Positions 7,812-16,098 of a stretch of DNA of 42,343 bases are shown here, piece by piece. Position numbers and translations under genes: made by a program. How positions within the stretch are numbered: position 1 is the stretch's first letter; the number at the start of each line of letters is the position of its first letter. Location of the stretch: NCBI GenBank assembly GCA_002492465.1, contig DKYT01000012.1, positions 1 through 42,343 on the forward strand. The letters run 5' to 3'. This stretch comes from Lachnospiraceae bacterium UBA7093 (GTDB taxonomy: Bacteria; Bacillota; Clostridia; Lachnospirales; Lachnospiraceae). The notes below the pieces were generated by a model. That model was not told the origin of the DNA. It saw only the letters and a list, made by a program, of their open reading frames with translations, and made no database searches.

Positions 7812-8085
7812 AAGCTGTTTTGGATTGCTGTACAGGGCGGCGCAGATGGAACCGGGGCTTGAAGCTGATGTACAGCGGTAAGAGGGACTAAGCATCCCTG
7901 CCAAAGGAATTTGTCGGTGACGCAAGCAGCGCAGTGGTCCATCCATGGACCAGTTGCGCTTTCGTCGGACGTCCTGTCCGCCGATTGCTGGGTGTGAAGG
8001 GATACTAACTCCCTCTAACCGCTTCCCATAGGCTTCAAGCCCCGGTTCCATCTGCGCCGCCCTGTACAGCAATCCAAAACCGCTT
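7812..8085 (-). repeat. family B giant palindromic element, copy 1 (leader of tetR)
   Basis: Arms 7817-7865 and 8032-8080 are perfectly complementary over 49 bp, and the pairing continues four more bp after one mismatch (7812-7815 with 8082-8085). Inside, a second stem pairs GCGGTAAGAGGGA (from 7875) with TCCCTCTAACCGC (ending 8022). The ~165-nt core on the minus strand matches the plus-strand core of copy 2 (8343-8513) almost without gaps, including a 26-nt identical block at 7927-7952 that contains the self-complementary GGTCCATGGATGGACC. The arms share no evident sequence with the arms of copy 2. It lies between tetR and any promoter further upstream, so it would be transcribed. Confidence 0.9.
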
Positions 8086-8280
8086 ACTTCTCCGCTTTCT
8101 CTGTTAACAGTAGCATAATTTATAAAAATTTGATAGAGGAATTTGCTCAACGAAAAAGAAATAAATTTTGAACGAATAAAAATGAAATTCATAGGAAAAT
8201 CTTAAGGAAAACATAGTGGAGTGGAGAAAGACATAGTGATATAATGGGAAAAGAATCATGAAAGTTTGCCAGAGCGGAAG
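8086..8280. other. AT-rich divergent promoter region between the two family B elements
   Basis: This 195-bp spacer is the only non-palindromic sequence between tetR and the Bce-type regulator. It holds the plus-strand promoter at 8237. For the minus strand I see AT-rich sequence with candidate boxes (TTGAGC and TATAAA about 20 bp apart) but no convincing pair. Confidence 0.5.
8237..8245 (+). promoter_or_regulatory. extended -10 promoter of the Bce-type regulator/kinase genes
   Basis: TGATATAAT is an extended -10 (TATAAT 8240-8245) with a weak -35. Initiation near 8252 would give a leader of about 350 nt that includes all of family B copy 2. Confidence 0.6.
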
Positions 8281-8575
8281 CAGGAGTTTATCTGGGAGAG
8301 GGGATGGCATTGGGCAGGTGGGCGCACTTACCTCTCCGGGCGGCACAGGGAAGGCAGTTAGAAGGACTTAGCATCCCTTTTCATATACAGCAATCGACGG
8401 ACAGGAGGTCCGGCGAAAGTGCAATTGGTCCATGGATGGACCACTGCGCTGTTTGCGTCGCCAACTGAAATTCTTTGGCAGGGATGCTTAGCCCTTCTTA
8501 CTGCTGTACATAGCGCCCAGAGAGGTAAGTGCGCCCATCTGCCCAATGCCATCCCCTCTCCCAGATAAACTCCTG
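8281..8575 (+). repeat. family B giant palindromic element, copy 2 (leader of the response regulator)
   Basis: Arms 8281-8342 and 8514-8575 are complementary over 62 bp with two mismatches, both G-T type. An inner stem of about 24 bp pairs 8354-8377 with the segment ending at 8504 (GCATCCC with GGGATGC at its inner end). The core 8343-8513 matches copy 1 in the sense of the downstream gene. The 26-nt identical block is at 8426-8451. The right arm ends 28 nt before the response-regulator start and just before its AGGAG. As RNA it would be one very stable stem of nearly 300 nt with a branched head. Confidence 0.9.
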
Positions 8576-8603
8576 TTGAAGCCCCAAAAAAGGAGATTCC
8601 TCT

Positions 8604-9278
8604 ATGTTCCGTATCCTAATCGTAGAAGACGACAAAATTATTTCCGATAAAATGAAGAAGCATCTGGAAAAATGGGGCTATGAAGTAGAATGTGTCGATG
8701 ACTTTGCAAACGTGCTGCAGCATTTTACCCGCTTTGACCCTCAGCTGGTGTTGATGGACATTGGACTGCCCTTTTACAACGGATATTACTGGTGCGGGGA
8801 AATCCGGCGCAGTTCCCAGGCGCCTATTATTTTTATTTCCTCCGCCTCCGATAACATGAATATTGTGATGGCGGTGAATATGGGAGGAGACGATTTTATT
8901 GCCAAGCCCTTTGACCTGGAAATTTTGGCGGCGAAGGTGCAGGCTGTCCTGCGCAGAACCTATTCTTTTCAAAGCTGGTCTTCGGTGTTGGAGTATGGGG
9001 GGCTTACATTGAACTTGAGCGACATGTCGATTGCATGGGGGGATAAAAAACTGGAATTGACCAAAAATGAATTCAGAATCCTTCAGATTTTGTTTGAAAA
9101 CGGGGGAAAGGTAGTTTCCCGGGAAAGCATTATGAAACGTCTATGGGACGACGAATGTTTTGTGGATGATAATACTCTGACGGTAAATATGAACCGGCTG
9201 AGAAAAAGGCTGGAAGAAGCAGGGATGAAGGATAGGATTACAACTAAAAAAGGAGTGGGGTATCAGTTGAATGAATAA
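8604..9278 (+). CDS. OmpR-family response regulator, BceR-like
   Basis: 224 aa. Receiver domain (residues 1-~115) with acidic pocket EDD (8-10), phospho-acceptor Asp52 in LVLMDIGLP and Lys101 in FIAKPFD. A winged-helix DNA-binding domain follows (~125-224), ending TKKGVGYQLNE. The start at ATG 8604 has AGGAG about 9 nt upstream. It overlaps the kinase gene by 8 nt, so the pair is translationally coupled. With the ABC transporter downstream it forms a Bce-type module, in which the regulator induces the transporter when a peptide antibiotic is being removed. The matching operator is at 10298. Confidence 0.93.
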   Translation: MFRILIVEDDKIISDKMKKHLEKWGYEVECVDDFANVLQHFTRFDPQLVLMDIGLPFYNGYYWCGEIRRSSQAPIIFISSASDNMNIVMAVNMGGDDFIAKPFDLEILAAKVQAVLRRTYSFQSWSSVLEYGGLTLNLSDMSIAWGDKKLELTKNEFRILQILFENGGKVVSRESIMKRLWDDECFVDDNTLTVNMNRLRKRLEEAGMKDRITTKKGVGYQLNE

Positions 9279-10311
9279 ACGGATTTTGAAGGCATATTTC
9301 GTGGAACATATTCGACCTGTCTTATTCTATGGGATTAGTATTCTGCTTTTATTTGCCCTTGCCGGGCTGTATGAATACGATCAGGGGATGAAAAATATGT
9401 CCTATGGGCTATGGCTGCTTCTTTTTTTCGGGGGTGTGTGGGGTGTGTATGATTTTATCCGCTATAGGAAAAAATGTGGTAGACTGATGGATACTGTGTC
9501 GAGAACGGTAGAAAGAGAAGGACATATGCCTGCGGCGGAGACGCTTCCGGAAGCGGTTTATCAGGAAATGATAGCACAGGAGGAACAGGAGAAACGCAGC
9601 CTGGTTACAGAATACGATGCCGCCAGGCAGGACGCCGCAGATTATTATACCATGTGGATTCATCAGATCAAAACGCCTATTGCGGCAATGAGGCTTTTGC
9701 TGGAGGATAAGGAGGAGACGCCGCAGACATCTGCCCCAAAGCAGGCGAGGGAAGAGCTGTTTAAAATCGAAGAGTATGCGGAGATGGCGCTTCATTATGC
9801 CAGATTGGACAGCCTGTCTTCCGATCTGTCCTTTAAAAAGCAGGAGATTTATGGCATTATCCGGCGCGCAGTGAAAAAGTACGGTATTCTTTTTATCGGA
9901 AGCGGGCTGACCTTTTCCATGGAACCATTTTCCTGCTGCGCCGTTACAGATGAAAAATGGATTTCTTTTGTCATAGAGCAGATTTTGTCAAATGCCATAA
10001 AGTACACAAAAACTGGAGGCATACGCGTTTATGGGGCGGATGAAGAAGGAGAGGAGTGTCGGGGGGAGGTTGCCTATGTGGTAATCCAGGATACGGGAAT
10101 GGGGATTCGGGAGGAGGACCTGCCCCGTATTTTTGAAAGAGGATTTACGGGCCGCAACGGCAGGGTGGATCAGAAGGCGACGGGCATAGGGCTTTATCTG
10201 TGCCGCCAGATTATGGACAGGCTTTCCCACAGAATCCGGGTGGAGTCCCGGGAGGGAGAGGGAACGAAGGTTATTCTGGGATTTGACCAGGAGAATGTGA
10301 CAGAAATGTAA
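9271..10311 (+). CDS. intramembrane-sensing histidine kinase, BceS-like
   Basis: 346 aa. Two transmembrane helices (about 14-33 and 45-62) are separated by only a short loop, the hallmark of intramembrane-sensing kinases that have no ligand domain and take their signal from the transporter. The phospho-acceptor His131 lies in MWIHQIKTPIAAM. The ATPase domain shows EQILSNAIKYT (N box), DTGMGI (G1) and TGIGLYLCRQI (G2). Its start overlaps the regulator gene. Its last codons form the regulator-binding inverted repeat described at 10298. The family context predicts signalling with the permease encoded at 11208. Confidence 0.93.
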   Translation: MNKRILKAYFVEHIRPVLFYGISILLLFALAGLYEYDQGMKNMSYGLWLLLFFGGVWGVYDFIRYRKKCGRLMDTVSRTVEREGHMPAAETLPEAVYQEMIAQEEQEKRSLVTEYDAARQDAADYYTMWIHQIKTPIAAMRLLLEDKEETPQTSAPKQAREELFKIEEYAEMALHYARLDSLSSDLSFKKQEIYGIIRRAVKKYGILFIGSGLTFSMEPFSCCAVTDEKWISFVIEQILSNAIKYTKTGGIRVYGADEEGEECRGEVAYVVIQDTGMGIREEDLPRIFERGFTGRNGRVDQKATGIGLYLCRQIMDRLSHRIRVESREGEGTKVILGFDQENVTEM

Positions 10312-10332
10312 GTTTGGAGAAGGGAAATGTAA
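10298..10332 (+). promoter_or_regulatory. BceR-type operator overlapping the kinase stop codon
   Basis: TGACA-GAAA-TGTAA (10298-10311) fits the published BceR-family consensus TNACA-N4-TGTAA. It is spelled by the last kinase codons and the stop. A second TGTAA half-site lies exactly 21 bp (two helical turns) further on at 10328-10332, with a poor partner half, as expected for a weaker second site. The location upstream of the ABC genes fits regulator-controlled expression of the transporter. Confidence 0.65.
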
Positions 10333-10371
10333 GCCAAATGCATGGCAGCGCATTTCCCCTTTTCTTATAAT
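10322..10371 (+). promoter_or_regulatory. hairpin and -10 box before the ABC transporter genes
   Basis: GGGAAATG (10322-10329) pairs with CATTTCCC (10351-10358), followed by CTTTTC, which may damp read-through from the kinase gene. TATAAT at 10366-10371 is the probable -10 of the transporter promoter. The -35 is poor, as expected for an activator-dependent promoter. Confidence 0.5.
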
Positions 10372-10417
10372 AAAAGCATCTGGTAAATCAAAAAGAATAC
10401 GGAGGATAGAGGATAAT

Positions 10418-11215
10418 ATGGCGCTTTTGGAAGTGAAGAATATCAAGAAGGTATATACTACGCGATTTGGAGCGGTGAAGGTGAACGCTTTAAACGATGT
10501 GAATTTTTCCGTGGAGGAAGGGGAATATGTGGCAATTATGGGGGAATCGGGTTCCGGCAAGACGACTCTGCTGAATATCCTTGCCTCGTTGGATAAACCC
10601 ACCAGCGGACAGGTGGTTTTAAGGGGAAGAGATTTTGCAAGGGTAAAGGCAAGAGAGCTTTGCGCTTTTCGGCGGGATCATCTGGGATTTGTTTTTCAGG
10701 ACTTTAACCTGTTGGACACCATGTCTTTAAAAGATAATATTTTCCTGCCTCTGGTGCTTGCCGGAGTGGGGCACAACGAAATGGAAAAAAGGGTGATCCC
10801 TCTTGCCCATAAGCTGGCAATTTTAGATCTTCTGGAGAAATATCCCTATGAGGTATCCGGGGGGCAAAAGCAGAGAGCCGCCGTGTGCCGAGCCTTAATT
10901 ACACAGCCGGATATTGTGCTTGCAGACGAGCCGACCGGGGCGCTGGATTCCAAAGCCTCAGGCAAGCTTCTGAATCTGTTTGGAGAGATTAACCGGGAAG
11001 GGCAGACAATCCTGATGGTGACCCACAGTATACAGGCGGCAAGTCATGCAGGACGGATTCTGTTTATCAAGGACGGATGCATTTTTCACCAAATTTACCG
11101 GGGAAGCAGGGATAAGGATACTATGTACCGGATGATTTCGGACACGCTTACGGTATTGCAGACAGAGAATGGGGAGAAAGCTTTTGAAAAGGAGGAAGAA
11201 AGGGCGTATGAATAA
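10418..11215 (+). CDS. ABC transporter ATP-binding protein, BceA-like
   Basis: 265 aa. Walker A GESGSGKTT (42-50), signature VSGGQKQR, Walker B IVLADEPTG, and the MacB/LolD/BceA-type spacing (QDFNLLDTMSLKDNI in the Q-loop region). This subfamily powers FtsX-like permeases. The start at ATG 10418 is preceded by GGAGGATAGAGGA. It overlaps the permease gene by 8 nt. With the preceding kinase and regulator it forms a peptide-antibiotic sensing and resistance module; bacitracin-, nisin- or mersacidin-like lipid II-binding peptides are the usual targets of the family. The exact drug is not predictable. Confidence 0.93.
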   Translation: MALLEVKNIKKVYTTRFGAVKVNALNDVNFSVEEGEYVAIMGESGSGKTTLLNILASLDKPTSGQVVLRGRDFARVKARELCAFRRDHLGFVFQDFNLLDTMSLKDNIFLPLVLAGVGHNEMEKRVIPLAHKLAILDLLEKYPYEVSGGQKQRAAVCRALITQPDIVLADEPTGALDSKASGKLLNLFGEINREGQTILMVTHSIQAASHAGRILFIKDGCIFHQIYRGSRDKDTMYRMISDTLTVLQTENGEKAFEKEEERAYE

Positions 11216-13205
11216 GTGGAAATTATTACCCCATATGGCGATTAAGGGAATGGGGCAGAACGGAAATGTTTATTATCCCTATATTGTGGCAGGCATTTTC
11301 TCTGTTTTTACCTTTTTTATTTTCACGGCAATAGGCTACAATCAGGAGCTGATCAGCGGATTGCCCCGGGCGGCATACGCGTGGATGATGCTGGAGATTG
11401 GCAAGGTGCTTTTAGGCATTATTCTGATTCCCTTTTTGTATTATGCCAATAGCTTCCTGATCAAAAGGCGTACCAGGGAATTCGGACTGTACAGTATTTT
11501 AGGATTGGAGAAAAGGCATATTGGTATGCTTTTGTGTCTTGAAACTATGGCAAGCTATGGAATCATAATGGCTGGCGGAATCGTGCTGGGCTGTGTGCTT
11601 TCTAAGCTGCTTTTCCTTCTTCTTCTTCGGCTTACCGGACTGCCTCTGGATATTCAGTTTGTCTTTACCTGGAAGGCTTTTAGAGATACTGCGCTATTTT
11701 TTGCAGTGGTTTTTTTAATCAATTTACTCTACGGATTGTTCCAAATAGGAAGAGCAAAGCCGGTAGAGCTGCTTTCGGGAAGCAAAAAAGGGGAAAAGGA
11801 GCCCAGACGGATTTGGATTTACGGTATTCTTGGCGTTCTTTTAGTGGCGGCAGGTTATCGTATTTCGATTTGTTCAGAAGTGAACAGCATGATCTTCACA
11901 GATTTTTTCTGTGCGGTGTTCTTTGTGGTGGCGGGCACCTATCTGTTGTTTACCTCAGGCAGTATTTTGCTTTTGAGGGCATTAAAAAAGAATAAGAGGT
12001 TTTATTATAAGGCAAAAAATTTTGTGACAATTTCCGGCATGCTTTACAGGATGAAAAAGAATGCGGCAAGCCTTGCGAATATCTGTATTTTTTCCACAAT
12101 GGTGATTATCACCCTTGTTTGTACCATCACCCTCTATCGGGGGCTGGACAGTATTGGATATTATGCCTATCCTTATGATGTCAGCGCCGATTACGGAGAG
12201 GGAGATTTGGCGGAAGAAAAGGTGGCGGAAAAGGTAAGAGAGCTGGAAGGAAAATATGGAATCAGAGCGCTTAGAACGGATGTATATGATTTCAGGAGAT
12301 TTTCCTGTGGGCGCAAGGGCAATCGGTTTGAAACGGTTGGACCTGATACGAAATTTGAGGATACTTACGGTGTGTATCTGCTTACCCTGGCGGACTATAA
12401 CCGGCTGGAAAAGGAAGATAAGACATTAGAGGGAAATCAGGTCTTGTTCCTCTCTGAGGGATCAGACTTAGGTCTGGACAGCATTGAATTTATGGGAATG
12501 GAACTGCCCGTAGCGGAAGAGCTGGCGCAGCTTTATCCCTTTCCGAAATCCGGAAAGAGCAATTTCGGCACGGATTTTGTGATCGTAGTGAAGGATGAAG
12601 AGGCAAGAAATGCATGTGCCCGTGCTTTTGCGGAGAAGAACGGTATTATTGATGTGGATGCTTTTGTGGAAAGCGGGTATCAGAAGGTTGGAATTTTGCT
12701 GGAAGGAGAAGACGGTCAAAAAAAGGAATTTGTGGATGAATTGCTGGTCTGGCTGCAGGGGCAGGAAGGTTTTACTGCATGTAGAAACGGAGTGGAAGGA
12801 AGGGAAGGCACCAAATCCATGTATGGGGGACTTTTGTTTATTGGAATTTTATTCGGAATCGTTTTCTTCATGTGTCTGCTGCTGATTATGTATTATAAGC
12901 AGATATCGGAAGGTTATGAAGACCAGGGCAGTTTTGCCATTATGCAGAAGGTTGGAATGAGCGATGGAGAGATCAGGGGAACGATCCACAGGCAGATTTT
13001 GACGGTATTTCTGCTGCCTTTAGGGGGCGCGCTGATGCACACCTGCGCCGGAATGTTTATGGTGGATAATCTGATGGCGGCGCTGAATCTGTTCAACAAT
13101 TGGATGATTATCTGGTGGACCTTTTGGGTTTCACTGCTCTTTATCGTCCTTTATGGAATATGCTATCTGGCAACGGCGAGGACTTATTATCGTATTGTGA
13201 AGTAG
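11208..13205 (+). CDS. ABC transporter permease, BceB-like (FtsX domain)
   Basis: 665-aa membrane protein with the BceB plan: one N-terminal helix, an FtsX block of helices (about 55-260), a helix near 290-310, then a long extracellular domain of about 200 residues (roughly 320-525), then the last three helices with the second FtsX block. The large external domain is what BceB permeases use to bind antibiotic-lipid complexes and to signal to the kinase. The start at ATG 11208 overlaps the ATPase gene. A perfect terminator stem contains its stop codon. Confidence 0.92.
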   Translation: MNKWKLLPHMAIKGMGQNGNVYYPYIVAGIFSVFTFFIFTAIGYNQELISGLPRAAYAWMMLEIGKVLLGIILIPFLYYANSFLIKRRTREFGLYSILGLEKRHIGMLLCLETMASYGIIMAGGIVLGCVLSKLLFLLLLRLTGLPLDIQFVFTWKAFRDTALFFAVVFLINLLYGLFQIGRAKPVELLSGSKKGEKEPRRIWIYGILGVLLVAAGYRISICSEVNSMIFTDFFCAVFFVVAGTYLLFTSGSILLLRALKKNKRFYYKAKNFVTISGMLYRMKKNAASLANICIFSTMVIITLVCTITLYRGLDSIGYYAYPYDVSADYGEGDLAEEKVAEKVRELEGKYGIRALRTDVYDFRRFSCGRKGNRFETVGPDTKFEDTYGVYLLTLADYNRLEKEDKTLEGNQVLFLSEGSDLGLDSIEFMGMELPVAEELAQLYPFPKSGKSNFGTDFVIVVKDEEARNACARAFAEKNGIIDVDAFVESGYQKVGILLEGEDGQKKEFVDELLVWLQGQEGFTACRNGVEGREGTKSMYGGLLFIGILFGIVFFMCLLLIMYYKQISEGYEDQGSFAIMQKVGMSDGEIRGTIHRQILTVFLLPLGGALMHTCAGMFMVDNLMAALNLFNNWMIIWWTFWVSLLFIVLYGICYLATARTYYRIVK

Positions 13206-13230
13206 GGCGTGGGTCTTACTTCACAATTTT
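13195..13230 (+). terminator. terminator overlapping the permease stop codon
   Basis: TTGTGAAGTA (13195-13204) pairs perfectly with TACTTCACAA (13217-13226), followed by TTTT. The last codons and stop of the permease gene lie in the left arm. Confidence 0.8.
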
Positions 13231-13258
13231 ATCTTGAATTGCTATTTTTTGTCAGGAT

Positions 13259-14335
13259 TTAAAGGTACTTTTGCATTTCTTTATCAAAGTCAGAAACAAA
13301 TTCTGCATCTTGTTTGATACGATAATTAGAATATTCTTTCAGAGCCAGTTCATTAGCAAGCTCCCGTGAAATATATCCGGAATTATTTAAAATGTCATAT
13401 TCATTAAAATTTAGAAAAGCATCTAATTTATTTACCCAATCTTGCATAGACATTAGTTTATTACGTTTAGCCTGATTCTCTGCATAATCCAAATACATTG
13501 TAACAATATCGTTAAGTGAAGATAATTCCTTTTGGGTTAAATAGTTTTTAGATATAATAACATCGGATTTTAATATTTTTCCATCAGGGGCATTTTTCCA
13601 AGTATTGAGTCCTAAATGTTCTTTAGAACTATCTACTCTGGAATGAATAATTTCAGGGGCTGTTTTCTGAGTGACAGCAAATAATAATTTGTTCTGTACA
13701 GTTTGAAAAAAATTTTTTGTAATATTACTGCTTTTATCATAATCGTAGCTGCACTGTGAATATATGTCAGTGATTTTTTGATAAAATCTGCGTTCACTGG
13801 CACGAATTTCTTTGATACGCTCTAATAATTCATCAAAATAGTCTTTACCAAAAGGCTTTCCATTCTTAAGCATATCGTCATTAATGACATAGCCCTTAAT
13901 AATATATTGTTTCAGGGTATTTGTTGCCCACTGCCGAAATTTAGTTGCTCGAATGGAATTAACACGGTAACCAATAGAAATTATCATATCTAAGTTATAG
14001 TGTCTTACATTCCGCTTAATGTGTCTAGATCCTTCAAGTTGAACTATTGGAAAAATTCCAATAGTTGATTCTTCCATTAGCTCTTTAGAATTATATATTT
14101 CTTTTACATGATAATTGATAGTGGAAGTATCGACGTCGAATAGTTGTGCTATAGTTTTTTGAGTCATCCAAAAAGTCTCATTAAAAAAAAATACAGAAAC
14201 GAATATATTTTCATCAGGAGTTTGATAAAAAAGAATATTGCCTGATGGAGGGGTTGGTTCAAAGTTGGTGTTTAAATTACTATCTACATCTCCCCCTTTT
14301 TTTCTAAAAGCTTCAAGTTCTTTGTCAAAATTCAT
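13259..14335 (-). CDS. rhuM: RhuM-family protein
   Basis: 358 aa. The first ~170 residues match the RhuM pattern: an N-terminal module beginning around GNILFYQTPDENIFVSVFF, then WMTQKTIAQLFDVDTSTINY (a winged-helix-like segment), RHIKRNVRHYNLDMIISIGY and FRQWATNTLKQYIIKGY. The rest is helical. RhuM is named from a Salmonella pathogenicity island; its biochemical role is not established, and relatives are often in islands or beside restriction and toxin genes. This gene is much more AT-rich than both neighbours and stands alone in the opposite direction, which suggests recent acquisition. No partner gene is present. The start is ATG 14335. Confidence 0.85.
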   Translation of the reverse strand: MNFDKELEAFRKKGGDVDSNLNTNFEPTPPSGNILFYQTPDENIFVSVFFFNETFWMTQKTIAQLFDVDTSTINYHVKEIYNSKELMEESTIGIFPIVQLEGSRHIKRNVRHYNLDMIISIGYRVNSIRATKFRQWATNTLKQYIIKGYVINDDMLKNGKPFGKDYFDELLERIKEIRASERRFYQKITDIYSQCSYDYDKSSNITKNFFQTVQNKLLFAVTQKTAPEIIHSRVDSSKEHLGLNTWKNAPDGKILKSDVIISKNYLTQKELSSLNDIVTMYLDYAENQAKRNKLMSMQDWVNKLDAFLNFNEYDILNNSGYISRELANELALKEYSNYRIKQDAEFVSDFDKEMQKYL

Positions 14336-14530
14336 AAAGTCCCCTTTTCAATAAAATTTAGTAAATTCATTTTAGCATGACGGTGTGTGAAAGACAAAGA
14401 AAAAATATATAAAATGATAGATTATTATTGTTTTCTTAATGTTAAATTCTGATGTGCCATTTTTCCCCACAGGATGTTAGAATACTATCATAATCGGCGA
14501 TAAAAAATCATTGACAGGGAGAAATGGCAT

Positions 14531-15274
14531 ATGTATCTTATCTTACTTTTATTGGGGGTCATTTTTATTGGTTATTTTATATGTATCGCATTTTTTGTGG
14601 GGCATGGCACCAACTTCTTTTTTATATGGTTATTTCTGGGAATCGGCGCCATTACAATGGCGGTACTGATGAAAAAAGGAATCTGGAGCGAACACCTTCC
14701 CCGGTGGATCAGAAGAATTTTCACTGTGCTGGTATGTGTGGGAGGTATTGTGTTCATAGTGGTGGAGAGCTGCATTATCAGCGGTTTTTCCCAGAAAGGA
14801 CCGGATGGGCTTGACTATCTGGTGGTGTTAGGGGCGCAGATGAAAACCAGCGGTCCTTCCAAAGCGCTGCAGTACAGGCTGGATGAGGCGATCCGCTATT
14901 TAGAGGAAAATCCTGATACCCAGGTGATCGTGTCAGGCGGTCAGGGACCGGACGAGCCTATATCGGAGGCGCAGGGAATGTATGACTATCTGGTGGAAAA
15001 GGGAATCTCATCGGAGCGGATTCTGATGGAGGATCAGTCAAAAAACACCTTCCAGAATCTGACTTTTTCAGAAAAATATTTAAACAAGGAAAAGGATGCG
15101 GTGGGAGTGGTGAGCAACAACTTTCATGTGTTCCGCGCCACAAAGATTGCCCGGAAGGCAGGCTATCAGAAAGTATATGGCATAGCCGCAAAAGGGGAGC
15201 CTTTTTTACAATACAATAATATGATGCGGGAATTCTTTGGGGTGACAAAGGATTTCCTGATGGGCAATATGTGA
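14531..15274 (+). CDS. YdcF/SanA/ElyC-type DUF218 membrane protein
   Basis: 247 aa. Three hydrophobic segments near the N-terminus (about 2-22, 30-46, 63-85) are followed by a DUF218 domain: YLVVLGAQ, YRLDEAIRYL, VIVSGGQGPDE, SEAQGMYDYL, SKNTFQNL and VVSNNFHVFRA. The family acts in envelope maintenance in other bacteria, but the reaction is not known. The start at ATG 14531 has AGGGAG 9 nt upstream. The 195-bp region between this gene and divergent rhuM is AT-rich; I see no firm promoter pair there. Confidence 0.85.
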   Translation: MYLILLLLGVIFIGYFICIAFFVGHGTNFFFIWLFLGIGAITMAVLMKKGIWSEHLPRWIRRIFTVLVCVGGIVFIVVESCIISGFSQKGPDGLDYLVVLGAQMKTSGPSKALQYRLDEAIRYLEENPDTQVIVSGGQGPDEPISEAQGMYDYLVEKGISSERILMEDQSKNTFQNLTFSEKYLNKEKDAVGVVSNNFHVFRATKIARKAGYQKVYGIAAKGEPFLQYNNMMREFFGVTKDFLMGNM

Positions 15275-15296
15275 TGAAAATGATCACAAGGCTTTC

Positions 15297-15325
15297 TTGC
15301 GCATCCCGTCCGCATGTAGTACACT
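15297..15325 (+). promoter_or_regulatory. candidate promoter of the sirtuin gene
   Basis: TTGCGC (15297-15302), a 17-bp spacer, then TACACT (15320-15325). A reasonable sigma-A match about 40 nt before the start codon. Confidence 0.4.
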
Positions 15326-15363
15326 TATTTTAAGTAAAATTATGAAAACAGGGGGGCGTTAGA

Positions 15364-16083
15364 TTGGAAAATCAAATTGAAAAGCTAAGAGAGATTATAA
15401 ATGGCAGCGATAATATTGTATTTTTTGGGGGCGCAGGGGTTTCCACGGAGAGCGGCATCCCGGATTTCCGAAGTGTGGACGGTCTGTATCATCAGAAATA
15501 TGATTATCCCCCGGAAACCATTTTGAGCCATACCTTCTACAGACAGAAGCCGGAGGAATTTTTCCGTTTTTATCAGGATAAAATGCTTTGCCTGGATGCG
15601 AAGCCCAATGCCGCCCATTTGAAACTGGCGCAGTGGGAGCGGGAAGGAAAACTGAAGGCGGTTATTACCCAGAACATCGATGGACTGCATCAGGCGGCAG
15701 GCAGCAAACGGGTGCTGGAGCTGCACGGAAGCGTGCTTCGGAATTATTGTGAAAAGTGTGGGAAATTCTTTGATGGGGAATATATGCTTCACGCTGAGGG
15801 TGTGCCCAAGTGCGATGCCTGCGGCGGAGCCGTGAAGCCGGATGTGGTTTTGTATGAAGAGGGGTTAAACGACCAGACTTTAAGAGACGCCATTTCCTAT
15901 ATCAGGAACGCGGACGTGCTGATTATCGGAGGCACTTCCCTGGTGGTATATCCGGCAGCAGGTCTGATCGACTATTATAGTGGAGATAAGTTAATCCTGA
16001 TCAATAAGACGCCTACGGCGAGAGACCAGGCGGCGGATCTGGTGATTCAGGGAAGCATTGGAGAGATTTTAGGGGCATTATAG
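15364..16083 (+). CDS. cobB: NAD-dependent protein deacylase (sirtuin, Sir2/CobB)
   Basis: 239 aa with the full sirtuin signature: GAGVSTESGIPDFR (NAD binding), TQNIDGLH, catalytic His121 in LELHGS, zinc cysteines C129, C132, C150 and C153, and GGTSLVVYPA near the end. It removes acyl groups from lysines using NAD+, releasing nicotinamide and O-acyl-ADP-ribose. It starts at TTG 15364 behind a G-rich ribosome site (AGGGGGG); no ATG lies before the conserved core. The small DUF951 gene follows after 15 nt. Confidence 0.93.
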   Translation: MENQIEKLREIINGSDNIVFFGGAGVSTESGIPDFRSVDGLYHQKYDYPPETILSHTFYRQKPEEFFRFYQDKMLCLDAKPNAAHLKLAQWEREGKLKAVITQNIDGLHQAAGSKRVLELHGSVLRNYCEKCGKFFDGEYMLHAEGVPKCDACGGAVKPDVVLYEEGLNDQTLRDAISYIRNADVLIIGGTSLVVYPAAGLIDYYSGDKLILINKTPTARDQAADLVIQGSIGEILGAL

Positions 16084-16098
16084 GAAGAGAGGGAAGCA

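Noticed and set aside
7773..8192. Upstream extension of tetR
   Set aside because: The frame passes through the giant palindrome; AGGAGG and ATG 7772 define the start, and the TetR domain begins there.
8358..8552. 64-aa minus-strand frame in family B copy 2
   Set aside because: Lies wholly inside the palindrome with no ribosome site; the matching region of copy 1 has no equivalent protein.
7812..8575. Family B as integron attC sites
   Set aside because: No convincing RYYYAAC/GTTRRRY end boxes, no integrase and no cassette pattern; copies point outward into resident operons.
7812..8575. Family B as retron ncRNA
   Set aside because: Inverted ends and a structured core are suggestive, but no reverse transcriptase gene is present in the window.
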